Shown piece after piece: positions 8,600 through 17,884 of a DNA stretch of 53,897 nt. Position 1 is the first letter of the stretch. Each line of letters opens with the position of its first letter. The position numbers and the translations under genes are program-made. The stretch is from an uncultured Clostridium sp. (GTDB taxonomy: Bacteria > Bacillota > Clostridia > TANB77 > CAG-508): positions 1 to 53,897 of the forward strand of contig CANTAQ010000009.1 in NCBI GenBank assembly GCA_947651825.1, written 5' to 3'. The notes beneath the pieces are model-generated. The model did no database searches. It had not been told where the DNA came from and worked only from the letters and a program-made list of their open reading frames with translations.

Positions 8600-9566
8600 T
8601 TACCATATTAAATTAAACATATATATTACATACATTATTAGCAGTATTCCTGCATTGTACCTTGTAATTGTGTTTCTTTTTCCAACATACGAAAACATCA
8701 TAATAAGTATAATTGATGCAATCAAAAGTGCTAAACTTTTTACAAATTCTCCTGAAAAACTAAGCGGTGTAATTATTGCTCCAACCCCTAGTATTAAAAA
8801 TGAATTTAATATACAAGAACCAATTAGATTTCCTAATGCTAATCCTTGTTCTCCTTTTACACTTGCAATTATTGAAGTTATCAGTTCTGGCAAAGCTGTT
8901 CCTATAGCTACAATAGTTAGTCCTATAACTCTCTCTGAAATTCCATATATTGCTGCTATCTTACTTGCTTCTTCTACTACTATATCTCCACCATATTTTA
9001 GTAATATTGCTCCTATTATAATAGTCAAAATTGATAGTATAAAACTACTTCTTTTTTCAGTCTTATTTTTTCTTTCTTCTTTAATTGAAATTATAATATC
9101 TTTTAGTTCTACTAGAATTGGATATAAGAAATATAATGAATAAAATATAATCAATATCCTTCCATCTTCTCTACTTATAACATTAGACTTACTACCTAAA
9201 AATCCTAATCCCATAAATAAAATAGTTATATTTGAAAGTAATGCAACTGGAAGATGAACTCTTCTTGTATCTTTATCTATTTCTATAGTTCTTAGCATTG
9301 CTGTTGCACCTAATATTAATAATAAATTGCATATGTTACTGCCTATTGCATTTCCTATTATTAAATCTGTTGCTCCTTTTCCAGCAGATGATATTGTTAT
9401 AACTAATTCTGGCATAGATGTTCCGAATAGCTACTATGGTTAAACCTATTAACATTTCTGGAATATGAAACCTTTTAGCTATATTACTAGATCCTTTTAC
9501 TAGCATATCTGCACCTAATACTAATAATAAAAATCCTATAATCATTATTATTATTGTTAGTACCAT
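8600..9566 (-). CDS. Na+(K+)/Ca2+ exchanger family protein (CaCA), with +1 frameshift at CGG
   Basis: A YrbG-type cation/Ca2+ antiporter with two inverted repeats of about five membrane helices. The first half (from ATG 9566) reads to the alpha-1 motif, where the frame meets CGG (9425-9423). Skipping C9425 turns the local reading into IVAIGTSMPELVIT and joins the second frame. The matching alpha-2 motif in the same protein is IVAIGTALPELITS, so the glycine created by the shift is exactly the residue expected. The product is 321 residues, normal for the family. Without the shift the reading ends about 30 codons later. AGGAGG precedes the start. Confidence 0.88.
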
Positions 9567-9605
9567 TAATTTCCTCCTTTGTTATATGTATGGTTATTAT
9601 AACAT

Positions 9606-9627
9606 AAAAGGCTGGTCAAGACCAGCC
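9606..9627 (-). terminator. Terminator after the CAP-domain gene
   Basis: GGCTGGTC (9610-9617) and GACCAGCC (9620-9627) form a perfect stem followed on the minus strand by TTTT. Confidence 0.85.
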
Positions 9628-9642
9628 CTGCTTTAAATCTTA

Positions 9643-10386
9643 TTATTTCCCTATAAACATTTGCACATATATTTTTCCATATTTTGGGCTACTTACTACT
9701 CCTAATCCTGTATAATTGTAGTTATTGCTTAATATATTAGCTTTGTGTCCTTCTGAATTCATCCATGCATTTACAGCTCCTTGATTACTTGAATTTCCTG
9801 CAATATTTTCTCCTGCTGCTTTGTATTTTACACCATAACTTTTTAACATATCAAATGGTGAACCATATGTTGGTGATGTGTGTGAAAAATAGTTGTTATT
9901 TACCATATCTTGTGCCTTTGCTCTAGCTACATTTTGTACTTCTGGGTCTATTTGTAATGGCTGTAATCCTGCTGCTGTTCTTTGTGCATTTATTAAATCA
10001 AAAGTCTCTTGTTCATCTGCTGTTAGTCCATTGCTATTTTCTGTATCTGGATTAGATGGTGGATTAGTTGTATCTGTTACTCCACCAGTTGGATAAATTA
10101 ATTTTATATACTTTTTACTTACCATTCCTACATAGTCACCTTCAGTTTGTACTACATACCAGTCTCCTATTTGTGCAAATATTCGTATATATTGATTTTT
10201 TGGAATTACTGTTACCACTTTGTATCCTGTTCCTGGTCCTTGTCTTACATTTAAAGCATTTGCTGTAACTAATCCTGTTGTTGTTCCAACTGTTTGATAA
10301 TGTGACATTGCAACAGTTTCTGTTGGTATTCTAAAGAAAAACATTCCTAATAATATTATTAAAATAATGACTTTTTTCATTTTCAA
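9643..10386 (-). CDS. Secreted SH3-CAP domain protein
   Basis: A signal peptide (about 1-27) is followed by a bacterial SH3 domain (about 35-97; NVRQGPGTGYKVV), a Thr/Asn/Pro-rich linker and a C-terminal CAP/SCP domain (about 125-247) with FDLINAQRTAAGL, the NYFSHTSP segment and GENIAG. YkwD-type proteins of this layout are common in spore-forming Firmicutes and are associated with the cell or spore surface; the enzymatic role is unproven. TTG 10386 is best spaced from GGAGAGTGAT; ATG 10380 is an alternative. Confidence 0.9.
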   Translation of the reverse strand: MKMKKVIILIILLGMFFFRIPTETVAMSHYQTVGTTTGLVTANALNVRQGPGTGYKVVTVIPKNQYIRIFAQIGDWYVVQTEGDYVGMVSKKYIKLIYPTGGVTDTTNPPSNPDTENSNGLTADEQETFDLINAQRTAAGLQPLQIDPEVQNVARAKAQDMVNNNYFSHTSPTYGSPFDMLKSYGVKYKAAGENIAGNSSNQGAVNAWMNSEGHKANILSNNYNYTGLGVVSSPKYGKIYVQMFIGK

Positions 10387-10450
10387 TTTATATCACTCTC
10401 CTAATAGTATTATTTATTTTTTTTGGAATTTTATACAAATAAACGCAAAA

Positions 10451-10485
10451 CTAACCTCTCGCGCATTCGCACGAGAGGTTAGTCA
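10451..10485 (-). terminator. Terminator after the small GC-rich membrane gene
   Basis: CTAACCTCTCG (10451-10461) pairs perfectly with CGAGAGGTTAG (10472-10482), with T-rich sequence following on the minus strand. Confidence 0.8.
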
Positions 10486-10488
10486 GGT

Positions 10489-10692
10489 TTAGCGTATCAT
10501 CAACCAGATGAAGAATACGCAAAATACCAAAGTTCCGATTGTTCTCAGTATCTCGAGCTTCTCCCTCTTTACCAGCCGGAAGATGAAGTGTACAATGGTA
10601 ATTGCCATACCAAGCACTGCAAGCAGTGCTCCAACCCATTCGGGGATATAAAAGCTGAGGAAAGCCAGAACCAGAAAACCGATGAAACCCAT
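10489..10692 (-). CDS. Small membrane protein, foreign-looking composition
   Basis: A 67-residue protein with two or three hydrophobic segments and a charged loop (RLVKREKLEILR). It has a good ribosome site (AAAGAGGT) before ATG 10692 and its own terminator. Its base composition is much higher in G+C than its neighbours and it contains one CGG arginine codon in the FRLVK segment, which native genes avoid. I do not recognise a family. It may be a recently acquired single gene like the one at 6745. Confidence 0.6.
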   Translation of the reverse strand: MGFIGFLVLAFLSFYIPEWVGALLAVLGMAITIVHFIFRLVKREKLEILRTIGTLVFCVFFIWLMIR

Positions 10693-10760
10693 GATGTATA
10701 CCTCTTTTCATAAATTTAATTGTACTTTAATTATACCATTTTTGTTAACATAAATCAAAT

Positions 10761-12086
10761 TTAGTAACCTCTTCTATCTCTTGCATTATCCCATGGTACT
10801 TTTTGGTCACTATCCTCTCTTGCTTTTTCTTGTGCTTCTAATTCTATTTCTTGATTAACAGTTTCTTTTGCTTTATCTTCACCCATTTTCTCTGGTCCTA
10901 TCATGTAGTTTATAATTCTTACCGCTTCATTTTTATTATAACCTTCACCCATTAATCTATCCAATGTCTTTTTAGGACTTAACTCATCCATTGTAATTCC
11001 ATCTTCTTTAAATCCAGTATCTTCCACTTTTTCAAAGCTTCCACTAATAACTTCTGATTTATCTTCCTTTCTAGTAGTATCGCTCATAGAATTTACTTGT
11101 TTACTATTATAATCTCTTCCTGTTCTTTCTATACCATATCCAACCCATTTTCCATCATCACCTAGCCTGCTTTCTTCCATATCAATGTAGCCTCCATCAA
11201 TATATATAGACATTCTTACATCTCTTACTCCATATTGTCTGTTTAATCCATTTGTCTGCATTGATTGATATGGTCTTTGTGATTTTACATTTTGTCCATC
11301 TGTTCCTACACTTATTACTGGGTCTGTTAAACGTGTTGTTGAATCTTGAAAAAATGGTGAAGGAACTGTTCTTCCATTTTTATCTACATATTCTGCCTTC
11401 ATTTTTCCATCATTATCTCTATAAAAATATGTTGATTTATCTACCATTGGATAATTTTTGAAAAATTGACTATCTGGTCTGATTCTATATATATTTTTTG
11501 CTGGAATATTTTTTGCTCTTGCAATTTCCTCGGTTTTTTCATCATCATCTTTTTCTTCTTCGTCTTTATCTTCTCCTTGTTCTTCTTCATCTTGCTCAGA
11601 ATCTTCTTTACCTTTTTCTCTTTCTTTTCCTTTTTCTTCTAACTCTTTTTCTAAATCCTCTTTTGTTTTTCCTTCTAAGTCTTTCAATATTGATAAATCT
11701 GGTTTTTCTTGTTCTCCTAATTCTAATAATCCTAACTTGTTATCTGGATCTATTCTTTGTACTGTATCTTTATTCACTTTTAATGTTCCATCTGCATCTA
11801 TATTTGCTATTAATACATCTTCTCCGCCAAACTTCATATATACTTCATATGTTGTTTGTGTCTGCTCTTCTTCTTTATCATCTAAAAATTTTTGAGTAAT
11901 TTCTGCAATTGATACTTTTAATGTATTTTTTCCTAATTGTAGGTTTGCGTCTTCATAATATTTAACTAGTACATCATCACTTTGGCCTTCTTCTTTTATT
12001 CTATCTTCTATTCCTTTAATTTTTTCTAATAATTCTTCATCTCTCTTCATATCTACTTCTAGGTCTTTTCCTTCATTTTCGCCCAT
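10761..12086 (-). CDS. Acidic hypothetical protein at the end of the T4SS operon
   Basis: A 441-residue soluble protein without signal peptide or membrane segment. A highly charged Glu/Asp/Lys-rich stretch occupies about residues 130-195 and is probably coiled or disordered. The following region has many aromatic and charged residues (NIYRIRPDSQFFKNYPMV). It lies directly downstream of the VirB8-like gene with a 22-base gap, so it is probably co-transcribed with the secretion genes. No family recognised; a cytoplasmic effector, substrate or accessory role is possible. Confidence 0.7.
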   Translation of the reverse strand: MGENEGKDLEVDMKRDEELLEKIKGIEDRIKEEGQSDDVLVKYYEDANLQLGKNTLKVSIAEITQKFLDDKEEEQTQTTYEVYMKFGGEDVLIANIDADGTLKVNKDTVQRIDPDNKLGLLELGEQEKPDLSILKDLEGKTKEDLEKELEEKGKEREKGKEDSEQDEEEQGEDKDEEEKDDDEKTEEIARAKNIPAKNIYRIRPDSQFFKNYPMVDKSTYFYRDNDGKMKAEYVDKNGRTVPSPFFQDSTTRLTDPVISVGTDGQNVKSQRPYQSMQTNGLNRQYGVRDVRMSIYIDGGYIDMEESRLGDDGKWVGYGIERTGRDYNSKQVNSMSDTTRKEDKSEVISGSFEKVEDTGFKEDGITMDELSPKKTLDRLMGEGYNKNEAVRIINYMIGPEKMGEDKAKETVNQEIELEAQEKAREDSDQKVPWDNARDRRGY

Positions 12087-12108
12087 TATTTTCGCCTCCT
12101 TTTATACA

Positions 12109-13548
12109 TTATCCTAATTTCATATTTTTAATTGTGAAATCATTTTCTTGTGTCAATTCTACTACTATTACCATTTCTATTTCTCTATCTACCTTTCTTT
12201 CTCTATCTGTTATTATTATTTTATATGTGTATGAATCATTGTTCTCTGTTGTTTCCTTAATTTCCATATAACTATTATCAAATAATATAGAGTCTATATT
12301 TTTATAGAATTCATTATAGTTCATTTGGTTTCTTAATGAATTATCCAATTTTTTATATACATATTCATAGTCTTTTATATTTAAGGCTTCAAGAATTTTT
12401 TCTACATTTCTTTCTATTTTATCTTTTGTCGTAGCGTCTTCTTTATTATATTGATTAATAAAATAGTCTAAATCTATTGTATAAGTATCTAAATATACTT
12501 TATACTTCATAGCTCCTGAAACTTCAAATATATAGAAATTATCATAATCATCTATACATATATAATATTCTTTGTCATTTTCTTTGCTGTAATCATATTT
12601 TCTCATGCTTTTTTTATTTAGATTTGCCATGTATTCTCTATACTCATCTTCACTATTAAATTCTGTTATATCTTTAATACTTTTTGGATCTAAGTTTTCT
12701 AATTGCTTTGATTTTGCTCTACCTGTTAAGTATTCTATGAATTTTTGATAGTTTCCAAATTTAGCATTTCTATATTTCTCATCTAATAAGTTATATGCTT
12801 CTTCTGGATAATACCTAGCATTTTGTATATATGAGTTAAAATATTTTCTTGCTATTTCTTCTTCTGTTAATGTAGTGTTCATAATTTTATTATATTTGTT
12901 TAATTCTATATCTTCTTCAAATGTTTCTATTTTACTTTCATTCAAATACATTTTATATTCTTCTTCTGTTATTGGCTTTAAAGTAAATGAAACATTTATT
13001 TTGTCTTGTTTCATTATGAAATAACATGATGTTCTAACTTTATCTTTTTCTAAAGTTCCTGTTATAAAATATATTGGCTTATAATTGTCTTCTTTTAAGT
13101 AAACTTCTTTTGATGTGTAATTACCATTGTATTGATTTCCAGTTCTTAATATTTCTATTGCATTTTGTTTATTTATTCCATTTTCATCTTTATAAGATTT
13201 TTCTATAATATCATACACTGCATCACTATTCCCCGCTCTTAAATATAGAAAATATCTACTTATCAATTTTTCTATTGAAAAGAAAGTATTGTGATTTTTC
13301 AATAGAGTTATATGTTCTTCTGTAACTCTTTCATCTGGTGCATCTATTCTCTCTTCTCCCTCTAATTCATTGTCTTCAAGTACTGGAATGTTACTTATAA
13401 TATTACTCGTAATATTATTGGTATTATTATTTATGCTCTTGCTTCCTGCATCTTCTTTTTTTCCCATTGCAGAAATAATTAGCATTGCTATAATTATTAG
13501 TATTACAAGAATTATCAAAACAATTATTATAGATTTAGTCTTCTTCAC
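12109..13548 (-). CDS. Membrane-anchored protein with NTF2-like repeats, VirB8/TcpC-like
   Basis: A 479-residue protein with one N-terminal membrane helix (about 5-30), an Asn/Ser-rich linker and three similar alpha+beta segments. These start near RYFLYLRAGNSDAVYD, ARKYFNSYIQNARYYPEEAY and ILEALNIKDYEYVYKK, and look like NTF2-like domains. That layout is shared with VirB8 and with TcpC of Gram-positive conjugation systems, which form the core of the translocation channel. The assignment rests on layout and operon position, not on a sequence match. Its start overlaps the end of the upstream hydrolase gene by 14 bases. Confidence 0.65.
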   Translation of the reverse strand: MKKTKSIIIVLIILVILIIIAMLIISAMGKKEDAGSKSINNNTNNITSNIISNIPVLEDNELEGEERIDAPDERVTEEHITLLKNHNTFFSIEKLISRYFLYLRAGNSDAVYDIIEKSYKDENGINKQNAIEILRTGNQYNGNYTSKEVYLKEDNYKPIYFITGTLEKDKVRTSCYFIMKQDKINVSFTLKPITEEEYKMYLNESKIETFEEDIELNKYNKIMNTTLTEEEIARKYFNSYIQNARYYPEEAYNLLDEKYRNAKFGNYQKFIEYLTGRAKSKQLENLDPKSIKDITEFNSEDEYREYMANLNKKSMRKYDYSKENDKEYYICIDDYDNFYIFEVSGAMKYKVYLDTYTIDLDYFINQYNKEDATTKDKIERNVEKILEALNIKDYEYVYKKLDNSLRNQMNYNEFYKNIDSILFDNSYMEIKETTENNDSYTYKIIITDRERKVDREIEMVIVVELTQENDFTIKNMKLG

Positions 13549-15127
13549 TAGTGCTTCCCCCTTTCAATGGTCTAACTGCATCAATGAACTTACTCTTTGC
13601 ATAGCTTGAATCTGCATATGGACTATCTTTTCTTATTGCAGATGTACTTCCAGCATTATACCATGTTTGATTTCCTGCATAAATTTGAACATGCCCGATT
13701 TTTCCTTTTGTTTTGTATTCCATAAACACTATATCTCCTGCTTCTAAATCTTCATATCTAGTTATTTTCATAAATCTACCTTCTAAAGCTAATAATGAAC
13801 TATGTATTCCTGTACCATTATATGGCATACCATTTATTTCTTCTTCTGTTACTAAACCTGATAAATATAATGCTTCACTTACGAATGTTGCACAACACGT
13901 TATTTTCTTAGGGTGTTCCATAGATTTTCTTATATCACCATAGTACAATCCTGAAGTAGAATATGACCATAACTCTTTTTCGTATTTAGTATGAACGGCT
14001 TCTGCTGCATCTAATAAATTTCCTGCAGTTACTGCACTATATGTATTTTTAACATATGTAAAAAGTTCCTTTTCATTTCCTTCATTTCTTGTAATCGGTA
14101 AATCTGGTGCATAATCAAATCTATTCAATTGTTCTTGTGTGTAGTATATATAATATTGTCTTCCAAAAACTTCTCCTGCATCTGAATATGTAAAATCATA
14201 TACTCCTTTTACAAATGTTTCAAAAGCAGCATCTCTTGATGGAATATGTCCTGGTTGTCCTCCTCCTAAATAACACCACCAATTATCCCAAATATACATC
14301 ATATGTTCCCAAGAATTAACTTCATATAGAGCAGCACCTTCTTCATAAACTTCTTTAAAAGTGTTTCCTGTACTTGAATCAGGTCTTTTTGGTAAATGTC
14401 CAAAATTATATCGTATTGCTGTTAATGCAAATAATTGCTGTTCGGATAAGTCTAGTCCTTCTGTATCAAGTGTCACTACTGCATCATAATAACCTTCTGC
14501 AACTGTTTGACCAATTGAATCTACTAGGTCTTTTTCTATGTAAATTCCCATGCCATCAATTTCTGATTGAGAATACTTTGCGTCTGCTCCTCTTGTTAAT
14601 AAGTTGTTTACATAAGCTTGTACGTCAGTTTCTGTATTTTCTCCACTTCCTTTTAATACCTTACCTTGACATGCAAATTTTGCTTGATGTGATTTCCATT
14701 GTAAATCTGAATTTCCTATCGTTGGCCATCCACTTGTTGGATCATCACTATACATTTTATAGAATCTTCCATCATCACTTTGTGGAGCTTCTCCTGAATG
14801 AGAAAATTGTTGTAGGTATTCCCTTAATGATACAACTCTTGATTCATCTTTGTGGTTACCACTAAATATACTAGGTCTTGTAATATCTCCACCAAAAATT
14901 GATATAAATACTGATACTACTATTGATACTATTATTGTTGTTAATATTATTGGAAGCATTATTGCTTTGATTTGTGCTACAATCATTTTTATAATTGCTT
15001 TTATCATTTGCTTTCTTTTGTCTTTTTTTGCATGTCTTTTTAATGCTTCCATTCCGCTTTTTTCAGCCAATTTATTCTGTCTGTCTGCTTCCATTTGGTC
15101 TAATTGTCCATTATTATTTTCGTCCAT
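13535..15127 (-). CDS. T4SS-associated cell-wall hydrolase (lysozyme-like plus NlpC/P60-type domain)
   Basis: A 530-residue protein with a charged cytoplasmic start, one membrane helix (about 45-78), a lysozyme-like middle region (about 95-300, including LFALTAIRYNFGHLP) and a C-terminal amidase/peptidase domain. That domain has Cys in CCATFVSEAL (about 415-425) and His in GHVQIYAG (about 485-492), a Cys-His pair typical of NlpC/P60 and CHAP folds. Two-domain hydrolases of this kind open the peptidoglycan for Gram-positive conjugation machines. It is followed immediately by the VirB8-like gene. Confidence 0.82.
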   Translation of the reverse strand: MDENNNGQLDQMEADRQNKLAEKSGMEALKRHAKKDKRKQMIKAIIKMIVAQIKAIMLPIILTTIIVSIVVSVFISIFGGDITRPSIFSGNHKDESRVVSLREYLQQFSHSGEAPQSDDGRFYKMYSDDPTSGWPTIGNSDLQWKSHQAKFACQGKVLKGSGENTETDVQAYVNNLLTRGADAKYSQSEIDGMGIYIEKDLVDSIGQTVAEGYYDAVVTLDTEGLDLSEQQLFALTAIRYNFGHLPKRPDSSTGNTFKEVYEEGAALYEVNSWEHMMYIWDNWWCYLGGGQPGHIPSRDAAFETFVKGVYDFTYSDAGEVFGRQYYIYYTQEQLNRFDYAPDLPITRNEGNEKELFTYVKNTYSAVTAGNLLDAAEAVHTKYEKELWSYSTSGLYYGDIRKSMEHPKKITCCATFVSEALYLSGLVTEEEINGMPYNGTGIHSSLLALEGRFMKITRYEDLEAGDIVFMEYKTKGKIGHVQIYAGNQTWYNAGSTSAIRKDSPYADSSYAKSKFIDAVRPLKGGSTSEED

Positions 15128-15148
15128 ATGTTCTCACCTCTTTTTATA

Positions 15149-15176
15149 CAAATAGGCAGATATAAAATCTGCCTTT
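15149..15176 (-). terminator. Hairpin between virB6 and the hydrolase gene
   Basis: GGCAGAT and ATCTGCC pair around a short A/T loop. The minus-strand T tract is weak, so it may be a partial terminator or RNA-processing site within the operon. Confidence 0.45.
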
Positions 15177-15197
15177 TTAGTTATATTCTTGTGTATT

Positions 15198-17799
15198 TTA
15201 TGCAAAATCATCTATATCTTTAAATAAGTTTTCTGCATCTTTTTGTCCAATTCCATATCTTTTTGCATATCTTACAAATGCATTTTTATCATCATATAGT
15301 TCTGTTGGCATATTTTTTGCAATTGCCATTCTTGATGCAATTTCACTTGCTTTTAAACCACTCTTTGATTTTTTAATTTTTGAATATTTTTTCAAATCTG
15401 TTACACCCAAATCTGATACTGCTTTATATTCGTCTCCAGTTACTCCTGATTCTAAGGCTTCTTTTATTCTTCCTGCATCAGTTATTCCATTATCTAAGAA
15501 CATTTGAGTTTGTTGTTTTATTTGTGAATCAGTATATCTTGAACTTAATGAACCACTTGATAATATCTTTTTGAAACCATCACTCTTGTAAAATTCTTTG
15601 TCAGCTTGTGCGTTTTCATATGCTTCATCTCCCATTTGGGCTCTCAAAAATCTTTCCTTTATAGCTGAGGCTTCTCCTTTTATTCCTCCTGCAAGTGCTC
15701 CTGGTGCATTTGAAATATTACTTCCTATTGCTGCTCCTGCTGATGCTCCCATTACAGTCTTACCAAATAAATCATCAACTTGACCATCTGCTATAGCAGC
15801 TGCAAAACCTAAAGTTCCTCCTGCAAGTGCTCCTCCTGTCTTCATTGTCCATTTTCCTGCTGATTTTAATTTGTCTACCCCATTTATAGCTTTTAGTGCA
15901 TTAGATGCCGTTCTTAGTGCTCCTGGTCCTCTTCTTCCAGAGCCTGAAGATCCACCTGAACCTCCTGCTGCTCCTCCTGAACTACCTGATCCGCCAGATC
16001 CTCCTGAGCCTCCAGCTCCTCCTGCTCTGCCTGAACCGCCAGATCCTCCTGCTGCTCCTCCATCTGCTTGTCCTGCTGGATCTGCTCCATTTCTTGTTGC
16101 TGTTCTTACATTATTATTTCCTGAATTTCCAGAGCCTGAACCATCACCAGATTTATTTCCTCCACCTTTTGGTCCTACTCCTTTTACTTTATTTAGCATA
16201 TTCATTACCATTGCTCCTCCTGCTGCTGCTCCTAGAGTATTATATCCTGATTGTTGAGAATTCAAGCCAAACATTTGCTTTATGATTTTCTCTGCTGGCA
16301 TTATAAATGTTAATGCTATTATTGCATATAATACATTTTCTGTTGCAAAGTCTATTGCATTTGAAATTAATAATGTGTATAGCAATAAATGTACTGGTTG
16401 TATTAAACAATTTACTATGTATTCTCTTAGCCAGAAACTAAATGCTTGAGCTTTTCCATCTTTTACTTTATCGATTGGATATGTTAATGCTATAAGTGGT
16501 GCTATCATTGTTAAGAATGCCATATACACAACCCTTTTTACATATTGGAATGTAAATGCACCTGTTAAAATAACTAATACTAAATACATTAATGTAAATC
16601 CTGCTGTTTCACCCATATATGCATTATCAAAGCTATCTCCAATTTGATTTCTAACTTCATTCATTATTTTATCTGATGGCAATGATGGCATACTTGAATC
16701 TGTTGAACTTACCAAAACATTTGCACTAAACATATCATTTATTTTAGAAGTAAAACTTAGCATAAATGCCATTAAATAATGCAATACAAATAAAATACAT
16801 ATTGCCACTAACCAATCTTTTAACATGCTTTGATATTTTGCTTTATTTTGTGCTGATGCACTACTTAAAACTATTCTTATTCCTAAATATAGTAGCACTG
16901 ATAATAGTCCAACTAATGCAAATGTTCTTAATGCAATGTACCATCTTGCTATATTATCTTTTAAAGCAAACGCTGTAGATTTTAAAGTAATTGTTTCTGA
17001 TGATGCAACAGATTGTGTAATACTTTTTAAATCTTGTGTACACTCATAAATTGCTACTTCTCCATTGTTAAGCTTTTCTATTTTATATAATTTTCTGTCT
17101 TCACCTTCTTCTGGTGAAAATGTATAAAACCATGCATATTCTATTCCAGAAGTATCCCAAAAACCTATACCATGTTCTAATAAGTCTTTTACTCTTTTTA
17201 AAAGATCACTAAACCAACCATAGTTTTGAGCTTTTAATACATATTGCTGTGCTCCGGTCATTAACAAGGCTTAGTCCCTTAGTAGATGCACTGTAGTTTC
17301 CACCTCCATATTCTGTATTATATGAATATGCATATACACCATATTTTATAATTTCTTCATTAACTGTATCAAAATCGTCACTCATTTTAAATTCATATAC
17401 ATTACTGAAATCACTTTTGCTTAGTTTGCCTAATACTTTTAACATATCATCTCTGTTGCTTATATCTAAATCTGATCTGATTACTGTTTTATCTGATTCT
17501 GCATCAGCTCCAATAAAATCAATATCTAGCATTGGAACTACATTGGAAAATATAATTCCCGGAGAATACTTTATTTTATACTCTCCAAACTCTTTTAAGT
17601 CTCCTGTTCCAACCATTAATTTCTGCATTATCTTTAGTCCTGCATCACCTAAATATGCAACCAAATAGAAAATTCCAGAAACGACTTTTTCTCCAACTGT
17701 CTCTGCAAAAACATAATTTGGCATAATAAAATTAGATGTCATCACTATTACTATTATTACTATTAAAAATTTATTAAGAATACTATTTTTTACTTTCAT
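15198..17799 (-). CDS. VirB6-like T4SS membrane protein, with +1 frameshift at CGG
   Basis: The first frame (from ATG 17799) encodes a signal peptide ending YVFAE, a membrane segment and a conserved extracytoplasmic region up to LVND, then meets CGG (17256-17254). It would end about 20 codons later. Skipping C17256 gives Gly and continues into a polytopic membrane domain with about six helices, a Gly/Ser/Ala-rich linker and a basic cytoplasmic C-terminus. The joined protein is 866 residues. VirB6/TrbL-type proteins form the inner-membrane channel of T4SS. The second frame has no good ribosome site of its own, arguing for one protein rather than two. Confidence 0.8.
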
Positions 17800-17884
17800 T
17801 GGGCATAATTTCCCCTTTCTTAAAGGTCTCAATTTATTTTATTATACCATATTTTGGTATCTTTTAAAAGTTCTTATGTTAATT

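Noticed and set aside
10451..10711. 86-codon minus-strand frame overlapping the small membrane gene
   Set aside because: It includes the terminator stem as coding sequence and lacks a ribosome site; the 67-residue frame has one and is hydrophobic as a whole.
15871..16285. Plus-strand Pro-rich and Leu-rich open frames
   Set aside because: They are complements of the Gly/Ser/Ala-rich linker of the VirB6-like protein.
17209..17267. Two separate overlapping genes in place of one VirB6
   Set aside because: The second frame lacks a good ribosome site and starts exactly around the C-GGA site, as in six other genes.
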